A stretch of 64,000 nucleotides of DNA from Ariolimax columbianus (lineage: Eukaryota; Mollusca; Gastropoda; Stylommatophora; Arionidae). The position numbers and the translations under genes were made by a program. The DNA is taken from assembly GCA_036924085.1 (NCBI GenBank), contig JAVGWX010000006.1:41364246-41428245 (forward strand), written 5' to 3'. The notes beneath the pieces are model-generated. The model had not been told where the DNA came from. It did no database searches and saw nothing but the letters and a program-made list of their open reading frames with translations. Of the stretch, positions 45,290 to 55,565 are shown piece after piece (within the stretch, counting starts at the first letter, position 1; each line of letters opens with the position of its first letter).

Positions 45290-45520
45290 ATCGTGTAGCA
45301 TTAATCTAGTGTCCAGCAACTTGAATTGCTCTGTCATTCGCCTTCAGCATCTCGCTCTCGTCACATTTATCCGGAATTTTGGAAGAAATCGTCAGATGAC
45401 CTGGATCTTGTACCGCACCGCAGTCACATGTATTGCCGCCCGAGAGGCTCATTTGTTCATGTTTCTTCTACATCGTGATACGCCAGTTCGAAGTATATTT
45501 ATTGAATTCCAAAGAGGGTT
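45290..45520 (-). pseudogene. LINE-4 family relic, C-terminal zinc motif
   Basis: The minus frame NTCDCGAVQDPGHLTISSKI then CDESEMLKANDRAIQVAGH fits the CxCGxxQDxxHLxxCPxLPxxC type of LINE C-terminus. It is related to 31390-31640. Confidence 0.78.
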
Positions 45521-46189
45521 GGGTAATTTATGTCCAGGTGCAGGTTCCTCCTGAAACTCGATCCATCGATCCTGTATAATTTCGTGCCATAATTCAGTAC
45601 GACGACTTTAGAGCTTTACTGTATGGGCAATGCTGATTTAAGGAAACTATGCCTGGACTTGCGTCTTGTGATCTGCTCCTGAGTACCTAGGGTCGTTTAC
45701 CTGTTTCTCTCGTTCAATTTCAGCAGCCGCATTTCTTTTGACGGCAGGTAGAGCTATGCCAATTATAGGGTATATTGTATTAATGGGGGTAGTTTTTAGG
45801 CCTTCACTATCTTGCCTGCCTCTTTTATTGCCATATCAGCGAGTTTTTCTGATAAAAGGAAGTTCTTGAAACGTTTAATGTGCGACAATGGGAGTAGCTG
45901 GAGATTGATTAATTACTCTCTCCGAAATAAAGCTGGTCAGTCTTTTCTTTGTGTTCCTTCTGCCACGTTCGTTCTAATAATTACATTGTAACGTTGTGTC
46001 GTAGTTAAATGCGAGCCTGCTACATCTGCGCCTTTGTGGCTTGACACAGCCAATTTTTGGATGGGTTTTTTTCTGTACTGGGTCAGCCTTCCCACTGCAA
46101 TCGCTATTATCTTAGGTAGACTACACTAGCGCATCCTGTTTTCAAGGCCAATATTTGGTCAGTTCGGGTTCTCTGACCCTAATGGAAGA
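45521..46189. other. RET intron, no recognisable feature
   Basis: A weak LINE-like minus frame near 45700-45900 is too short to call. Confidence 0.45.
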
Positions 46190-46370
46190 AGCCAGCTATC
46201 AGTTGTCGTCTGCAAAACCACCATCATACCAGACCACCTGATGACCTGCCCCAACCTCCAGGAAACATGCGATAGGTGCGATACACCAGTAGCAAATGTC
46301 AGGGCATTCCATTTCGCTGAATACTGGATGCATGCAATGTGACCTGTTGCTTGGACACGGAATCTAAGTA
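46190..46370 (+). pseudogene. LINE-4 family relic, plus strand
   Basis: The frame PDHLMTCPNLQETC followed by ANVRAFHFAEYWM matches the HLMxCPNLxETC type C-terminus seen at 31390 and 45290. Confidence 0.75.
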
Positions 46371-46553
46371 AGTAGCAACTTCCCCATAACCTAGAGAGCC
46401 TTCATTTTGAACATGGTGTCTATTAGTGCGTTCCCCCAGTCAATCTATCACATGTTAATGGATCCTAGAATGTATTAACAAAAAGCGGCAAAACATCAAT
46501 TCATCAATGAAAAAATCAAATACAAAAATTACACTGGTTAAGTTTCCTACCCT

Positions 46554-46612
46554 ACCCCCCCCCCCCCTTTAAAAAACAAAACAAAACAAAACAAAAACAA
46601 AACAACAACACA
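46554..46612. repeat. Poly-C then (AAAAC)n simple repeat
   Basis: About 14 C residues followed by ACAAAACAAAACAAAAC units. Confidence 0.9.
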
Positions 46613-46629
46613 GAACGATATACAACTGG

Positions 46630-46830
46630 GGACAAATGACTAACGTCTGATCAGTCAAAACATACTGATCAGACATGTTAGTCTGGGCCAGGCAAAATAT
46701 CCTGGTCAAGACCCCTTCTGTCACTTCCTCACAGTTGTCTCTGTAGAATTGCTTGTTTTAATGGCAGCCTGGCTAACGATGTGGGGGTATTGGTGTGATC
46801 CAAAGCAGCAGTGAGCATAACACAGATGAA
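46630..46830 (-). repeat. Interspersed repeat D, minus copy
   Basis: The reverse complement has GGCTGCCATTAAAACAAGCA, AGGATATTTTGCCTGGCCCA and CATGTCTGATCAGTATG, matching the 3' half of repeat D. Confidence 0.75.
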
Positions 46831-46849
46831 ACCACATTAGTCTACCGTG

Positions 46850-47385
46850 GATTCTCGTACACTGAGATTCTTGGAAACGATAAGGCAAATGAGAAAACAA
46901 AAAGCCTGAAATTCGGCACATATACTTGCAACCCACAGATCTGTATATAAGCAAAGACAATCATGAAACGACCCATGAGAGAAATCAGCACAAAGAATAC
47001 AAGCCAGAAAAGGACAGCATAGACAAACGTGGCAGAGATGGGCAGTCAAAGATCTTCAGACTTAAAAAGGGAAATTGTAGACTCAAGGCTCACCTCCACA
47101 GAACCGGCCTTACAGACATCGCCACGTGCGATTGTGGAGCTACAAAGCAAACACCAGAACATATCCCACAGGCGTGCCCTAATTCTGCAGACAACAAAGA
47201 GGCAGTTTATCCCTGGAGAACGGTTATGCACGAAAGTCTGTGGGGAACCGGTAAAGACCTTAGTAAGTAAATAAGTGAGTAAGGTCTTCGCCGATCCCAC
47301 ACAGAAGTCCTGAAACGCACAGTGTATTTCGCGAATTTAATCGGGATAAAAGTATAGCATAAGTAGATCGAATAATAATAATAGC
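46850..47385 (+). pseudogene. LINE-3 family relic with (AAT)n tail
   Basis: An RNase H remnant (EILGNDKANEKTKS), then RDGQSKIFRLKKGNCRLKAH, CDCGATKQTPEHIPQACPN and LWGTGKDL. A short insertion GTAAGTAAATAAGTGAGTAA precedes the 3' part, and the relic ends GATCGAATAATAATAAT. Confidence 0.87.
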
Positions 47386-47620
47386 TGTCCATCGTTGTCG
47401 ATGAGGACCGCCGACATCATCCTTGTCACATATTTCCCTGTTGGGTGTGGGTGCGCATGTGACTGAACAGGCCAATGCGGGCACGAAAACATCTGCTACA
47501 TATCTGGCACACGAGGTTTGTAGAAGGGGATGGTGTTCCCGCTGTTCGGGATTTCCGCGTCTCGCGTCTGTTCTGGGCTTTCACAACACGGTCGTCTTCA
47601 CCGACAGCTACACCCACTGC
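47386..47620 (-). pseudogene. LINE 3' end with C2H2 finger-like motif
   Basis: The minus frame contains LVCQICSRCFRARIGLFSHM then RTHTQQ. This 'RIGLxSHxRTH' finger is typical of the C-terminus of some animal LINEs. It is followed by a 3' UTR (CATCGACAACGATGGACAGC) and the (ATT)n tail, which meets the (AAT)n tail of the LINE-3 relic head-on. Confidence 0.78.
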
Positions 47621-48100
47621 GCTTCTCCAGTCAGATCTGTTTTTCGCAAGACATTCCCAGGTGTCGATGTCTATCTGGCAACTTTTCAGTGAGTCCTTCA
47701 GACCGTTTATGAGGATACAAATAATCTAGGTAAAGAAACCAGAAAGCAAAACACCCAACTAAAGACAGAAGTAAATTAAATTCAAAGACAAATGGCACAG
47801 CGAACATTCAGAATCTGATATAGTAAAGATGTTCTACTTCTTTTTTAATGAGAAATAAAGTGACAATGTTCAAACTATGAACACGCCACCACTGCAGCTG
47901 AAAGAACCATCAGCAAAACTAAATTATACATTAGGCACGCAGACACACATGTCCACGTGGAGTGAACAAGCAGATGGTAGGAGACGCTCCACATGTCTGC
48001 TGACTCCACAAGAGCAGCAGATGGACAACATGGCTCTTTTTAACCGTACTACGAGATATATTTTATGGTGGTAGGAGTAGCCATGATCTTCTTTAAATAT
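47621..48100. other. RET intron, no recognisable feature
   Basis: No repeat or exon recognised. Minus-strand ORFs here lack splice or phase support. Confidence 0.45.
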
Positions 48101-48421
48101 GCCGTCTGATTCATCGGGAAAATCCCTTGAAACGTGACATTTCACAGCGGACTAAATAACTAAACTCTTATTATTCCGAGGTTTATTATCAATCCATGCT
48201 CCACACAGAGAAATAAAACATTTGCACGACCTATAACACAACAAATCACTGTTGAGAGTGATCTTTTCACAGAAATCTGCTCTGAAACCAACTGCATATT
48301 CATCTTTCTTTCCCGAACACGCCATTACAGTAGCACTAATAGTTGTCACGTGCAAGTTTTGTTATTTAGTTAGCCGTGAAATGTGACGTTTCAAAGAGAT
48401 TTCTCCTTGAGTCAGAATGTC
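48101..48421. repeat. Inverted repeat pair (MITE-like foldback)
   Basis: The arms 48101-48160 and 48361-48421 are reverse complements at roughly 75% by eye, around GTGAAATGTGACGTTTCAA. They flank a 200-bp centre. There is no transposase. A short non-autonomous DNA transposon is the simplest reading. Confidence 0.65.
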
Positions 48422-48761
48422 TGTTTCTACAGTAGGCTGTGAATTTCCACAGACGGACCGCCAAGCTTATGACGGAAATATTAGAGATTATTTTTAGAGA
48501 AGAAAAAGTAGAAAATTCTCCATGGACTTCGAAGCGTGACTTTTGTCAGGTTGCTTTCGTAGCCGTTACATCTGATTTCATCGTTTTTCGGCCGGGATTC
48601 TTAGGCTTCATCTAAGGATTTCAGATCAGTGCATGCCTTGTGATATTTAATTTATTCCTGAAAATGTCCTATCCATGGTCAGTTTATTTCTGTATCTTCA
48701 GTTCTATTTTTGATATATCAATTTGACTAAAATTGCGCAGACTCAAAACAATATTTTTTAC

Positions 48762-48866
48762 AAGAAACTGAACCCAGCGTATCATTCTCTGCGCTATCGT
48801 TTGATGTATATTTAGTAGCAGGAAGACGCGTATCTGGCAATAGCCGGTATTACTACAGGACACGCT
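48762..48866 (-). CDS. RET: RET receptor tyrosine kinase: cadherin-like domain 1/2 exon
   Basis: A 105-nt exon, phase 0 at both ends. The translation contains CSNTGYCQIRVFLLLN, which lines up with CQWPGCARVYFSFFN of vertebrate RET at the end of cadherin-like domain 1. The acceptor TGTAAACCACAG is acceptable. The donor GTAAAA is weak, so the 3' end is less certain than the start. The start is in the phase left by the exon at 57244, and the combined frame is open. The next exon to the left was not found. Confidence 0.65.
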
Positions 48867-48949
48867 CTGTGGTTTACATAACAAAATCAAGCTTAACCAT
48901 ATTGAGTTAGCTCTACAGATATCTACGTTTACAACTACTGGACACATTC

Positions 48950-49360
48950 TACAGCAATATCTATATCATCTAAGGATTAAACTATTGGACAAGCTCTATG
49001 TAAATATATAGGCTATAACTATTGAACAAGCTCTACATAAATAGATAGGTTTACAACTATTGGATAAGCTCTATATAAATATCTAGACTTTCAACTATTG
49101 AACAATCTAAACTTACTATTGGACATGTTCTATATAAATATATAGGATTACAACTATAGGACACGCTATATATAAATTTAAAGGCTTACAACTATTGGCC
49201 AAGCTCTATAAAGATATCTACACAATCTGGAGCTTAGTCTTTTGGACAAGCTGTATAGAAATATCTACAACATTTGGAGCTTAAACTATTGGACGAACTC
49301 TATAGAAATATCTACAAATTCTGGAGCTGAAACTATTGGACGAACTCTATAGAAATAATC
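48950..49360. repeat. About 40-bp degenerate tandem repeat
   Basis: Eight to ten units around ACTATTGGACAAGCTCTATA and AATATCTAGG, diverging in the right part. Confidence 0.88.
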
Positions 49361-50019
49361 AACAAATTTGCCGTAAATTTGACTGTTCAAAGCAAGCGAA
49401 GAAGAATCAAACACGTTTCTTGTTAGTGTCCATGGATGCCACGTAGTGTGTAGTGTCAGTATAAACAGTGATATTCGTCCCGTACCGCTATTTTACCAAG
49501 ACCAGAAAATAAGACCGAATAGAATTAAACCGCTTTTCGTCACAAAGTACATGTTTACCATCTGCTATGCCACTGTTATTTGACCTAACTCGTACGGTGA
49601 CGCACGCTGGCCTGCTGGTGAAAACAGTCACGCATCTTTATCAACGCGAAAGGAATTGGGAGATTGTAGCAAACATCCGCTTTTGTCGCTGATAAGACAC
49701 AGTTGTTGGGAAGTTATTCACACTCAGCGGAAATGAAAATACTCGTGACATAATGCTCAGATTGTTATCAGAGGCGAACACACAAAAATGTGGCATTTAA
49801 CAATACGACTTGATGATCTAAGTTTTGTTGATGATTTGCCTCTTATGTCTCACAACCACACCCAGAAGGAAAATAAAATAAGTATACTTGATAAATCGTC
49901 ACATAAGGAAGGCCGGAGGATGTTCAAAGAAGACAACTAGCATTATTCTTTTTTTTCTCTTTTGCGGCCTACAGTGTCTAGAAAAGAGAAGAATTCGAGG
50001 TGATTTGTTTAAGGTTTCG
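49361..50019. other. RET intron, no recognisable feature
   Basis: No repeat, exon or RNA gene recognised. Confidence 0.5.
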
Positions 50020-50110
50020 CTGCGTGGCCTAGGGGTGTTTACGCTCGGTTGTTACAATCCTAACTTTACGGGGTTCGATTCTACTTGTGTCAGAGTTTGG
50101 CAGATACAGG
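50020..50110 (+). mobile_element. tRNA-like SINE head
   Basis: A perfect A box (TGGCCTAGGGG) and a B box (GGTTCGATTCT) at tRNA-like spacing. Acceptor-stem pairing is poor and extra sequence with a T-run follows, so it is a SINE head rather than a tRNA gene. Confidence 0.6.
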
Positions 50111-50539
50111 ATTTTTTTTTCTCGGGCGAATGCTCCTCAACGTACTGAAAGTAATGGCACCCTACCGTACTGCACACTTGCCAAGAAACTTATAACAGCC
50201 AAATAGGTGGCGGTTGTAAGATGATACGCTCTGTAAAGGACATGCTACTTACTTATACGATAATCAACGGAAAGGATACATTCGATTGTTACAAGTTTTT
50301 GAAAATATAGCCGCCTACAAGAACAAGAGGGCACTGCCACACAATAATTAAAGAAAGGTCCAGATTAAATACCAGGAAATATTTTTTTTAGTCAGAGTGG
50401 TGAATGCTTGGAATGCATTGCCACATGAAATATTCAAAGATATATTAGAGACGCATATACATTTGTATATCAAATAAATGTAAAAGAAACTGGCAGTATA
50501 CAGACTCCGCATAGTCTTCTAAACCAGTATAAAAAGTCG
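50111..50539. other. RET intron, no recognisable feature
   Basis: A plus-strand text SRVVNAWNALPHEI near 50390 resembles the endonuclease/reverse-transcriptase read-through of another LINE, but it is too short to call firmly. Confidence 0.45.
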
Positions 50540-51340
50540 TTAAGTTAAGTTGTCCTGCCTGTCCTTCGTGTGCCTATGAACATCAGGTTATGAAGATCTT
50601 TCTGACCCAGCCCTAGTATGTGCTTCGTACATGGGTAGCTTCACTGCTTTTCTTATTTCTGCTGGTCGTCTAATGCGTGGACAAATTTTGGCTCTGTATC
50701 CGTTGTATATGTGTCAAACATTGCTTTCTGAAGGATACTATCTTGTGTTAGTCATGTCACGTGGCCGAACTAGTTGGTTTACTGTCTCTTGATGAAGACT
50801 ACCACTGGTGTTGTGCATACCTGTCTCCTAAGATCTTTGTTTCTGATTTGATCCATTCCTGTTACTTCATGCACTTGTCGAAGATATTTCGTCACTGCTG
50901 TTACAGTGTTACTTTTATCTTCGTTTGTTACTGTCTAATTCTGACACCGATATCACAATGTGGGTAGGAAGATTATGTTGTATGGCATTCATTTTGCGTC
51001 CATTGTAACGCTCTTATATTGTGATATCGGCGACATTTTCCTAATGATTTGACTTGCCTTATTACATCTGTTTTTGAATTCGTTGTGGCCTTTTCTATAT
51101 ACTGAGATTATGTTACTCAGGTACGTGACATTTTTCACCTGTATTAGTTGTTGGTTTTGTATGGATATTGTTGTTTCTCTTTATTTTCTTGCATTTGTCA
51201 TAACTTCTATTTTCTGTACGTTGATTTTCATACTGTAATCCGCCCATACCTCATTAAGGTTGTTGATATGTTCCTGTAGTTGTTTTTCTGAGGTAGCTAT
51301 AAGTGCTTGGTCTTCCGCAAAGAGAAGTTCATTTAAGTGT
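50540..51340 (-). pseudogene. LINE-5 family relic, catalytic motif to C-terminus
   Basis: The minus frames give ELLFAEDQALIATSEKQLQE (motif C with ADD changed to AED), YSMKINVQKIEVM, RCNKANQIIRKMSPI, VTGMDQIRNKDLRRQV and IYNGYRAKICPRIRR. It is collinear with 26100-26700. Multiple stops. Confidence 0.85.
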
Positions 51341-51404
51341 TCACTGAAGCTGTTTCAGTTACTTATTTTGCCTTCCTTTTTTATAATATGTTTTTTACAC
51401 TTGT

Positions 51405-51884
51405 TTTGTTTATACGAGGTATTTTCAAATGGTATCTGGCGATAATTTTCAGCGGAAACAAATGAAACATGGGTGCTGTCCTTCGGTATTGAGGTATAGG
51501 GGACCGTCATGCGCATGTGTGGATTTTTCCCCACACGCAGATTTAGTAAGTCGCTGGCATTCAGTCTCTCCGTGTTGAGTGAAGTGATCACCCTTCGGGT
51601 TTGCATTCACCACAAAATTATGGAAATAACTGAGCTCGATGTTGTTTTGCCACAAGCTAGGCGATACCCAGTTGGAAAACATTCGGAAGATTCAACAGAC
51701 TTTCGGTGACGATGCCATGAGCATCACACATCTTTTAAGGAGTGGTACACTCACTTCAAAGATGTCCGCACATCGGTGGAGAGCGGATAACGTTCTGGTA
51801 GACCCTCAACATTATCAAGTAATTTACAAAGTACAGAACCGCGAATTAGCGAGAGCAAAACATAAGCTATGATGATCAGTAGAA
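51405..51884 (+). pseudogene. mariner relic, 5' end and N-terminal transposase
   Basis: A terminal-repeat-like start (ACGAGGTATTTTCAAATGGT) is followed by FCHKLGDTQLENIRKIQQTF with GDDAMS, then in a shifted frame FKEWYTHFKDVRTSVE and RSGRPST. These are the helix-turn-helix region and linker of mariner transposases. Sequence is interrupted by a LINE fragment at 51885 and resumes at 52513. Confidence 0.82.
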
Positions 51885-52512
51885 CTCTTGGGCCACTCAA
51901 AATAAGTCTAAATGATATTGCTCTTCAACAGGTCCATCAAGTATTTGGGCAGTATTTTTTCGGCAGACGGTAGGATCGACAAGGAAATCGAGACACGGTG
52001 CCAGAAAGTATTCGCGGTGACTTATCAGCTGTCCCCATTGCTTATGCACCCGAGCATTACTTTGGCAACAAAGCAACAGCTGATAAACAGTATATGTATG
52101 CCGATTTTGTGCTACCAGTGCCAAACATGGCCTTTGTCAAGGGCGTGCGAGAGCAGAATTTCGACTTGTGAAATGAAGTGTTTAAGGAATGTAATCGGTG
52201 TTACCAGAAGAGACAGAATGCGGAATGACGACATTCGAAGTATGGTCGGCACTACGTCTTGTGTCGATTACATTTCCAGGCAGAAATCAAGTTGGTTTGG
52301 TCATCTCATGAGAATGCACCCTCATCATCTTCCACTGATGGCTTACAATGCTGGTAGATCTGGCTACAGGGCAAGGGGGCGACCGCGAAGTAGGGGACAA
52401 ATGACAGAGTGATTGTGCAACGACAAAGGCTCACATTGACCGACGCAACGCACCTGGCGCCGGATAGACGACTCAAGCTCCCCACGACGCTAAACGGCAC
52501 AGGTGGAAAGAA
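51885..52512 (+). pseudogene. LINE reverse transcriptase C-terminal fragment inserted in mariner
   Basis: An open frame with IKYLGSIFSADGRIDKEIET, MKCLRNVIGVTRRDRMRNDD and WFGHLMRMHPHH, ending in RGRPRSRGQ and a C-terminal stretch. Mariner sequence lies on both sides. Confidence 0.85.
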
Positions 52513-53458
52513 AACTAACTAACAGAACCGTCATGTCACCATCAAAGAACTTGTGGATGTGGTGTGGATAAACATTGGTTTAGTAATCTATATTTTTAAC
52601 GAGGCTTTAGTTATGCTGATAATGTTCTCAAAATTCGTGCCGAATCTGCTAAGAATGGAGCAGCAACAACTCCATCTGGAAGTCTCACAGGACATGCTGG
52701 ACTGCACAAACGGTGACCCCGGCCCCTGAACACTTTGATCCCTGGTGATAAGTCGTTGGTTTATGGGTTCGACCCGGTAGCCAATCGTCACAGTTGAGAC
52801 ATCCATCATCCGAGTCCAAAAGAAAGTGAGACAGTTGCGCAGCAATGTCAAGGTCATGTTGACCGTTTCCTTTCACTGTCGTGGGGTTCGGGATCACGAG
52901 TACACACTACAAGGTCAAAATATTATCAACGATTACTACCCGGAGGTCATCCTTTGCCTTGGTGATGCTTTTCGATGCAGACGACCGGATCTGTGAACAA
53001 AATGAGCTCAGTAGCTCCATTATGACAACGTACCAGCCCATTCTTGGCATTTAATTCAGACTTTCTTGGCTAAACATCACATTCCTCTGGGTGTGCCAGG
53101 CTCCCTATTCTTCCAACATGTCTCCTTGATATTTTTGACTGTCCCCAAGCTTAAAGTTTAGCTGAAAGTTACCCGATTTGAGTCACGAGAAGTTATTATG
53201 CGGAATGCGTCGTTCTAGGTGTACTCCATTCCTAAAAGAGGCCATCATGAAATGCTTCCAACAATGGTCGGTGCGCTTGGAGAAGTATGTGGAGTCCCAA
53301 GGACGGCTGGGAGAAGTGTGTGGAGTCCCAAGGTCCGCTGGGAGAAGTATGTGGAGTCCCAAAAAGAAAACTTTGAAGGGAATCACGGTTTCAAAGCTCC
53401 TGGTGATTAATTGTTTTTTTCCGGCTCAGAGGTCAGATACTTTTTGAACACACTTCGT
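52513..53458 (+). pseudogene. mariner relic, catalytic and C-terminal part
   Basis: The frames show VTIKELVDVVWINIG, SRSNVKVMLTV-like text with HEYTLQGQN, then LHYDNVPAHS (second catalytic aspartate region), LIQTFLAKHHIPLG, PKLKV, RFESREVIMRNA and SIPKRGHHEMLPTM. The terminal repeat at 53425-53458 contains AGATACTTTTTGAACACACT. Near the end the segment GTATGTGGAGTCCCAAGG is triplicated. Frameshifts and stops remove any function. Confidence 0.88.
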
Positions 53459-53639
53459 ACATGTGATGACTAGTAAAGAAGATAGTACACTTCCTGCTGC
53501 ACACCGGATTCAACATTATGGGTATAAAAGTAATTAAGAATAAACAAATTGTGTTGAGTGATACAATACTTTGTAGGAGGAAGAAGCATGTCCCTAAAAT
53601 CATTGAGTGCTGAGCACTCAAAGAGATGATGACCAACGG

Positions 53640-53936
53640 TTTCATATGGGTGTGTACACATAGTATAGTCTTCAACAAAGAGGTATGTGTTGTTATATGA
53701 CCAGAATAACGTAACTGTCTAACCCTGATTTCGGTCATTAATTCTCTTTTCACCCCCAACATTTCCAAGAACTCCAAATTTGTTTTCTTCTCTTTCCAAG
53801 AAATGCGACCTAATTTTCTATTTACCCACATTTCGAAGGCTTCAATACTCTTTTCTAACATGTTATTTATTGTCCATGTTTCTGCCCCATAAAGTAGTGA
53901 CGAGTATACATTACACCTGACAACTTCTATTTTCAA
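53640..53936 (-). pseudogene. LINE-7 family relic, thumb region
   Basis: The minus frame YGAETWTINNMLEKSIEAFE, MWVNRKLGRISWKEKK and RQLRYSGHITTHTSLLKTIL corresponds to the same region split by the satellite at 38330-40345. Confidence 0.85.
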
Positions 53937-53945
53937 ATTATTATT

Positions 53946-54131
53946 CGGAGACGGCGTGGCCTAGTGGTTAAGTGGCACGGCTCACAAGCCATAGGTGCTG
54001 GGTTCGATCCCCATGACATAAAATCCATGCTGAAGTCGGATGCACTGGGCCGACAGGCGCAAAATAAAAACCACAGTGCAACGCATACCGCCATGGGGAT
54101 AAGAGAAAATAAGGCGAACGCAAAAAAAAAA
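53946..54131 (+). mobile_element. tRNA-derived SINE-T, internally deleted
   Basis: The head with A box TGGCCTAGTGG and B box GGTTCGATCCC is followed directly by the core CTGAAGTCGGATGCACTGGG and an A-rich tail. It lacks the approximately 60 bp between B box and core present at 1717 and 22574. Confidence 0.9.
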
Positions 54132-54270
54132 ATAATTATTCATCTGTTTGGATATTTCATTGTTTGGATAGTTTGGTGAAATCTATCATTAAAATACAAA
54201 TGTTCAAATCCAATGTAAAGTCTGTTCTATTGTACGGCGTCCCCGCACAGTATGGTCCAGCAGATAGCAG

Positions 54271-54283
54271 CCCCCCCCCCCCC
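54271..54283. repeat. Poly-C tract
   Basis: About 12 C residues. Confidence 0.9.
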
Positions 54284-54373
54284 ACGCGCTCTGTCTGAGC
54301 CCTGGTGCCTTGTTGCAGCACGGCCATGGAGGTGTGCGATTGACGCAACAGGCCTCAGACTCCTTAGCGAACT

Positions 54374-54758
54374 TATTATTATTATTATTATTATTAGTCG
54401 ACCTGCACTTCTACAGGAACAGATGCCCCTATGCAGGCCCCCAGCTAGATGTAGCCTGGAGAAAGGTTTCCTGCTTAGCGGGCTAGGCTCGAGCAGCTTA
54501 ATACTCCACTGTGTTGGGACAAGTCTTTACGGAGGGTGGTTAGCAGATGTGCGATTCCATCTTAATAGACTCAACCACAAGCGCAAAGTAGACCTGCAGC
54601 CTTTTAAGCGCCATCTATGATGCTCTAAACAAACCACATAACCATGGCCAGTGTAATGCCACATAACACGGTTAGTCGCCTCTTACGACATGCTCTCTAC
54701 GAGGCAGTAGTGTTACTCTTGTCCTTGTCATATTTAAAGACCCCGGCAGACCACTCGG

Positions 54759-54770
<12 letters not shown>
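54374..54770 (-). repeat. Interspersed repeat C with (TAA)n tail, minus copy
   Basis: The reverse complement begins CCGGGGTCTTTAAATATGAC and ends GTAGAAGTGCAGGTCGACTA followed by (ATA/TAA)n at 54374-54397. A further (TTA)n array sits at its other end (54761-54792). Confidence 0.87.
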
Positions 54771-54792
<22 letters not shown>

Positions 54793-55014
54793 GTACGGCT
54801 GGTTGGATACAACTAGATAACGGCTCAAGTTTATTTCTATGGATATCTTAGCCGAATGGAAAGACTAAAATAGTATTATATAATAATTAATCTAGAGCTG
54901 TGAGATAGAGTGGGACTCAGCAAAAGGATCACGTCACGTCACTGTGTTCTGTTAGTCAGCAGGGAGTCTGGTGTTGAAGTTTTCTGATCATGTCATGCCA
55001 CTCTTCCAGATGTG
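54793..55014. other. RET intron, no recognisable feature
   Basis: Short intron stretch before the 45-bp satellite. Confidence 0.5.
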
Positions 55015-55510
55015 TCTGACCAAAAGCCATCTGATCATGTCATTCCACAGTTCCAGATATCTGGCTAAAAGTCCTCTGATCATGTCATTCCACTGTTTCA
55101 GATATCTGGCTAAAAGTCTTCTGATCATGTCACTCCAATGTTCCAGATATCTGGCTAAAAGTCTTCTGATCATGTCATTCCACTGTTTCAGATATCTGGC
55201 TAAAAGTCTTCTGATCATGTCATTCCACTGTTTCAGATATCTGGCTAAAAGTCTTCTGATCATGTCATTCCACTGTTTCAGATATCTGGCTAAAAGTCTT
55301 CTGATCGTGTCATTCCACTGTTTCAGATATCTGGCTAAAAGTCTTCTGATCATGTCATTCCACTGTTTCAGATATCTGGCTAAAAGTCTTCTGATCATGT
55401 CATTCCACTGTTTCAGATATCTGGCTAAAAGTCTTCTGATCGTGTCATTCCACTGTTCCATATGTGTCTGACCAAAGTCTTCTGATCGTGTCATTCCACT
55501 ATTCCAGACG
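55015..55510. repeat. 45-bp satellite
   Basis: About 11 copies of a unit containing GATCATGTCATTCCACTGTT and CAGATATCTGGCTAAAAGTC. CAGATATCTG is a perfect 10-nt palindrome present in most units. The period is a multiple of three, so both strands have long artefactual ORFs. Confidence 0.95.
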
Positions 55511-55565
55511 TGTTGGGCCAAAAGGCGCAGATATTGCAACCTCGTTGTAAACTATAACACAATGT
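55511..55565 (+). mobile_element. SINE-A fragment
   Basis: GGGCCAAAAGGCGCAGATAT and TTGTAAACTATAACACAATG match the core of SINE-A. It abuts the satellite directly. Confidence 0.65.

Noticed and set aside
47426..47617. C2H2 zinc-finger gene
   Set aside because: The RIGLFSH type finger, the following 3' UTR and the ATT tail identify a LINE C-terminus.
47924..48145. Possible exon with DFPDESDGIFKEDHGYSYHH
   Set aside because: Overlaps an arm of the inverted repeat and lacks a credible donor site.
48152..48355. Possible RET cadherin-like domain 2 exon with DEYAVGFRADFCEKITLNSD
   Set aside because: Its start phase does not fit the exon at 48762, it sits between the arms of an inverted repeat, and alignment to RET is weak.
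50020..50110. A tRNA gene
   Set aside because: A and B boxes are good but the acceptor stem does not pair and no discriminator context is seen; a SINE head is more likely.
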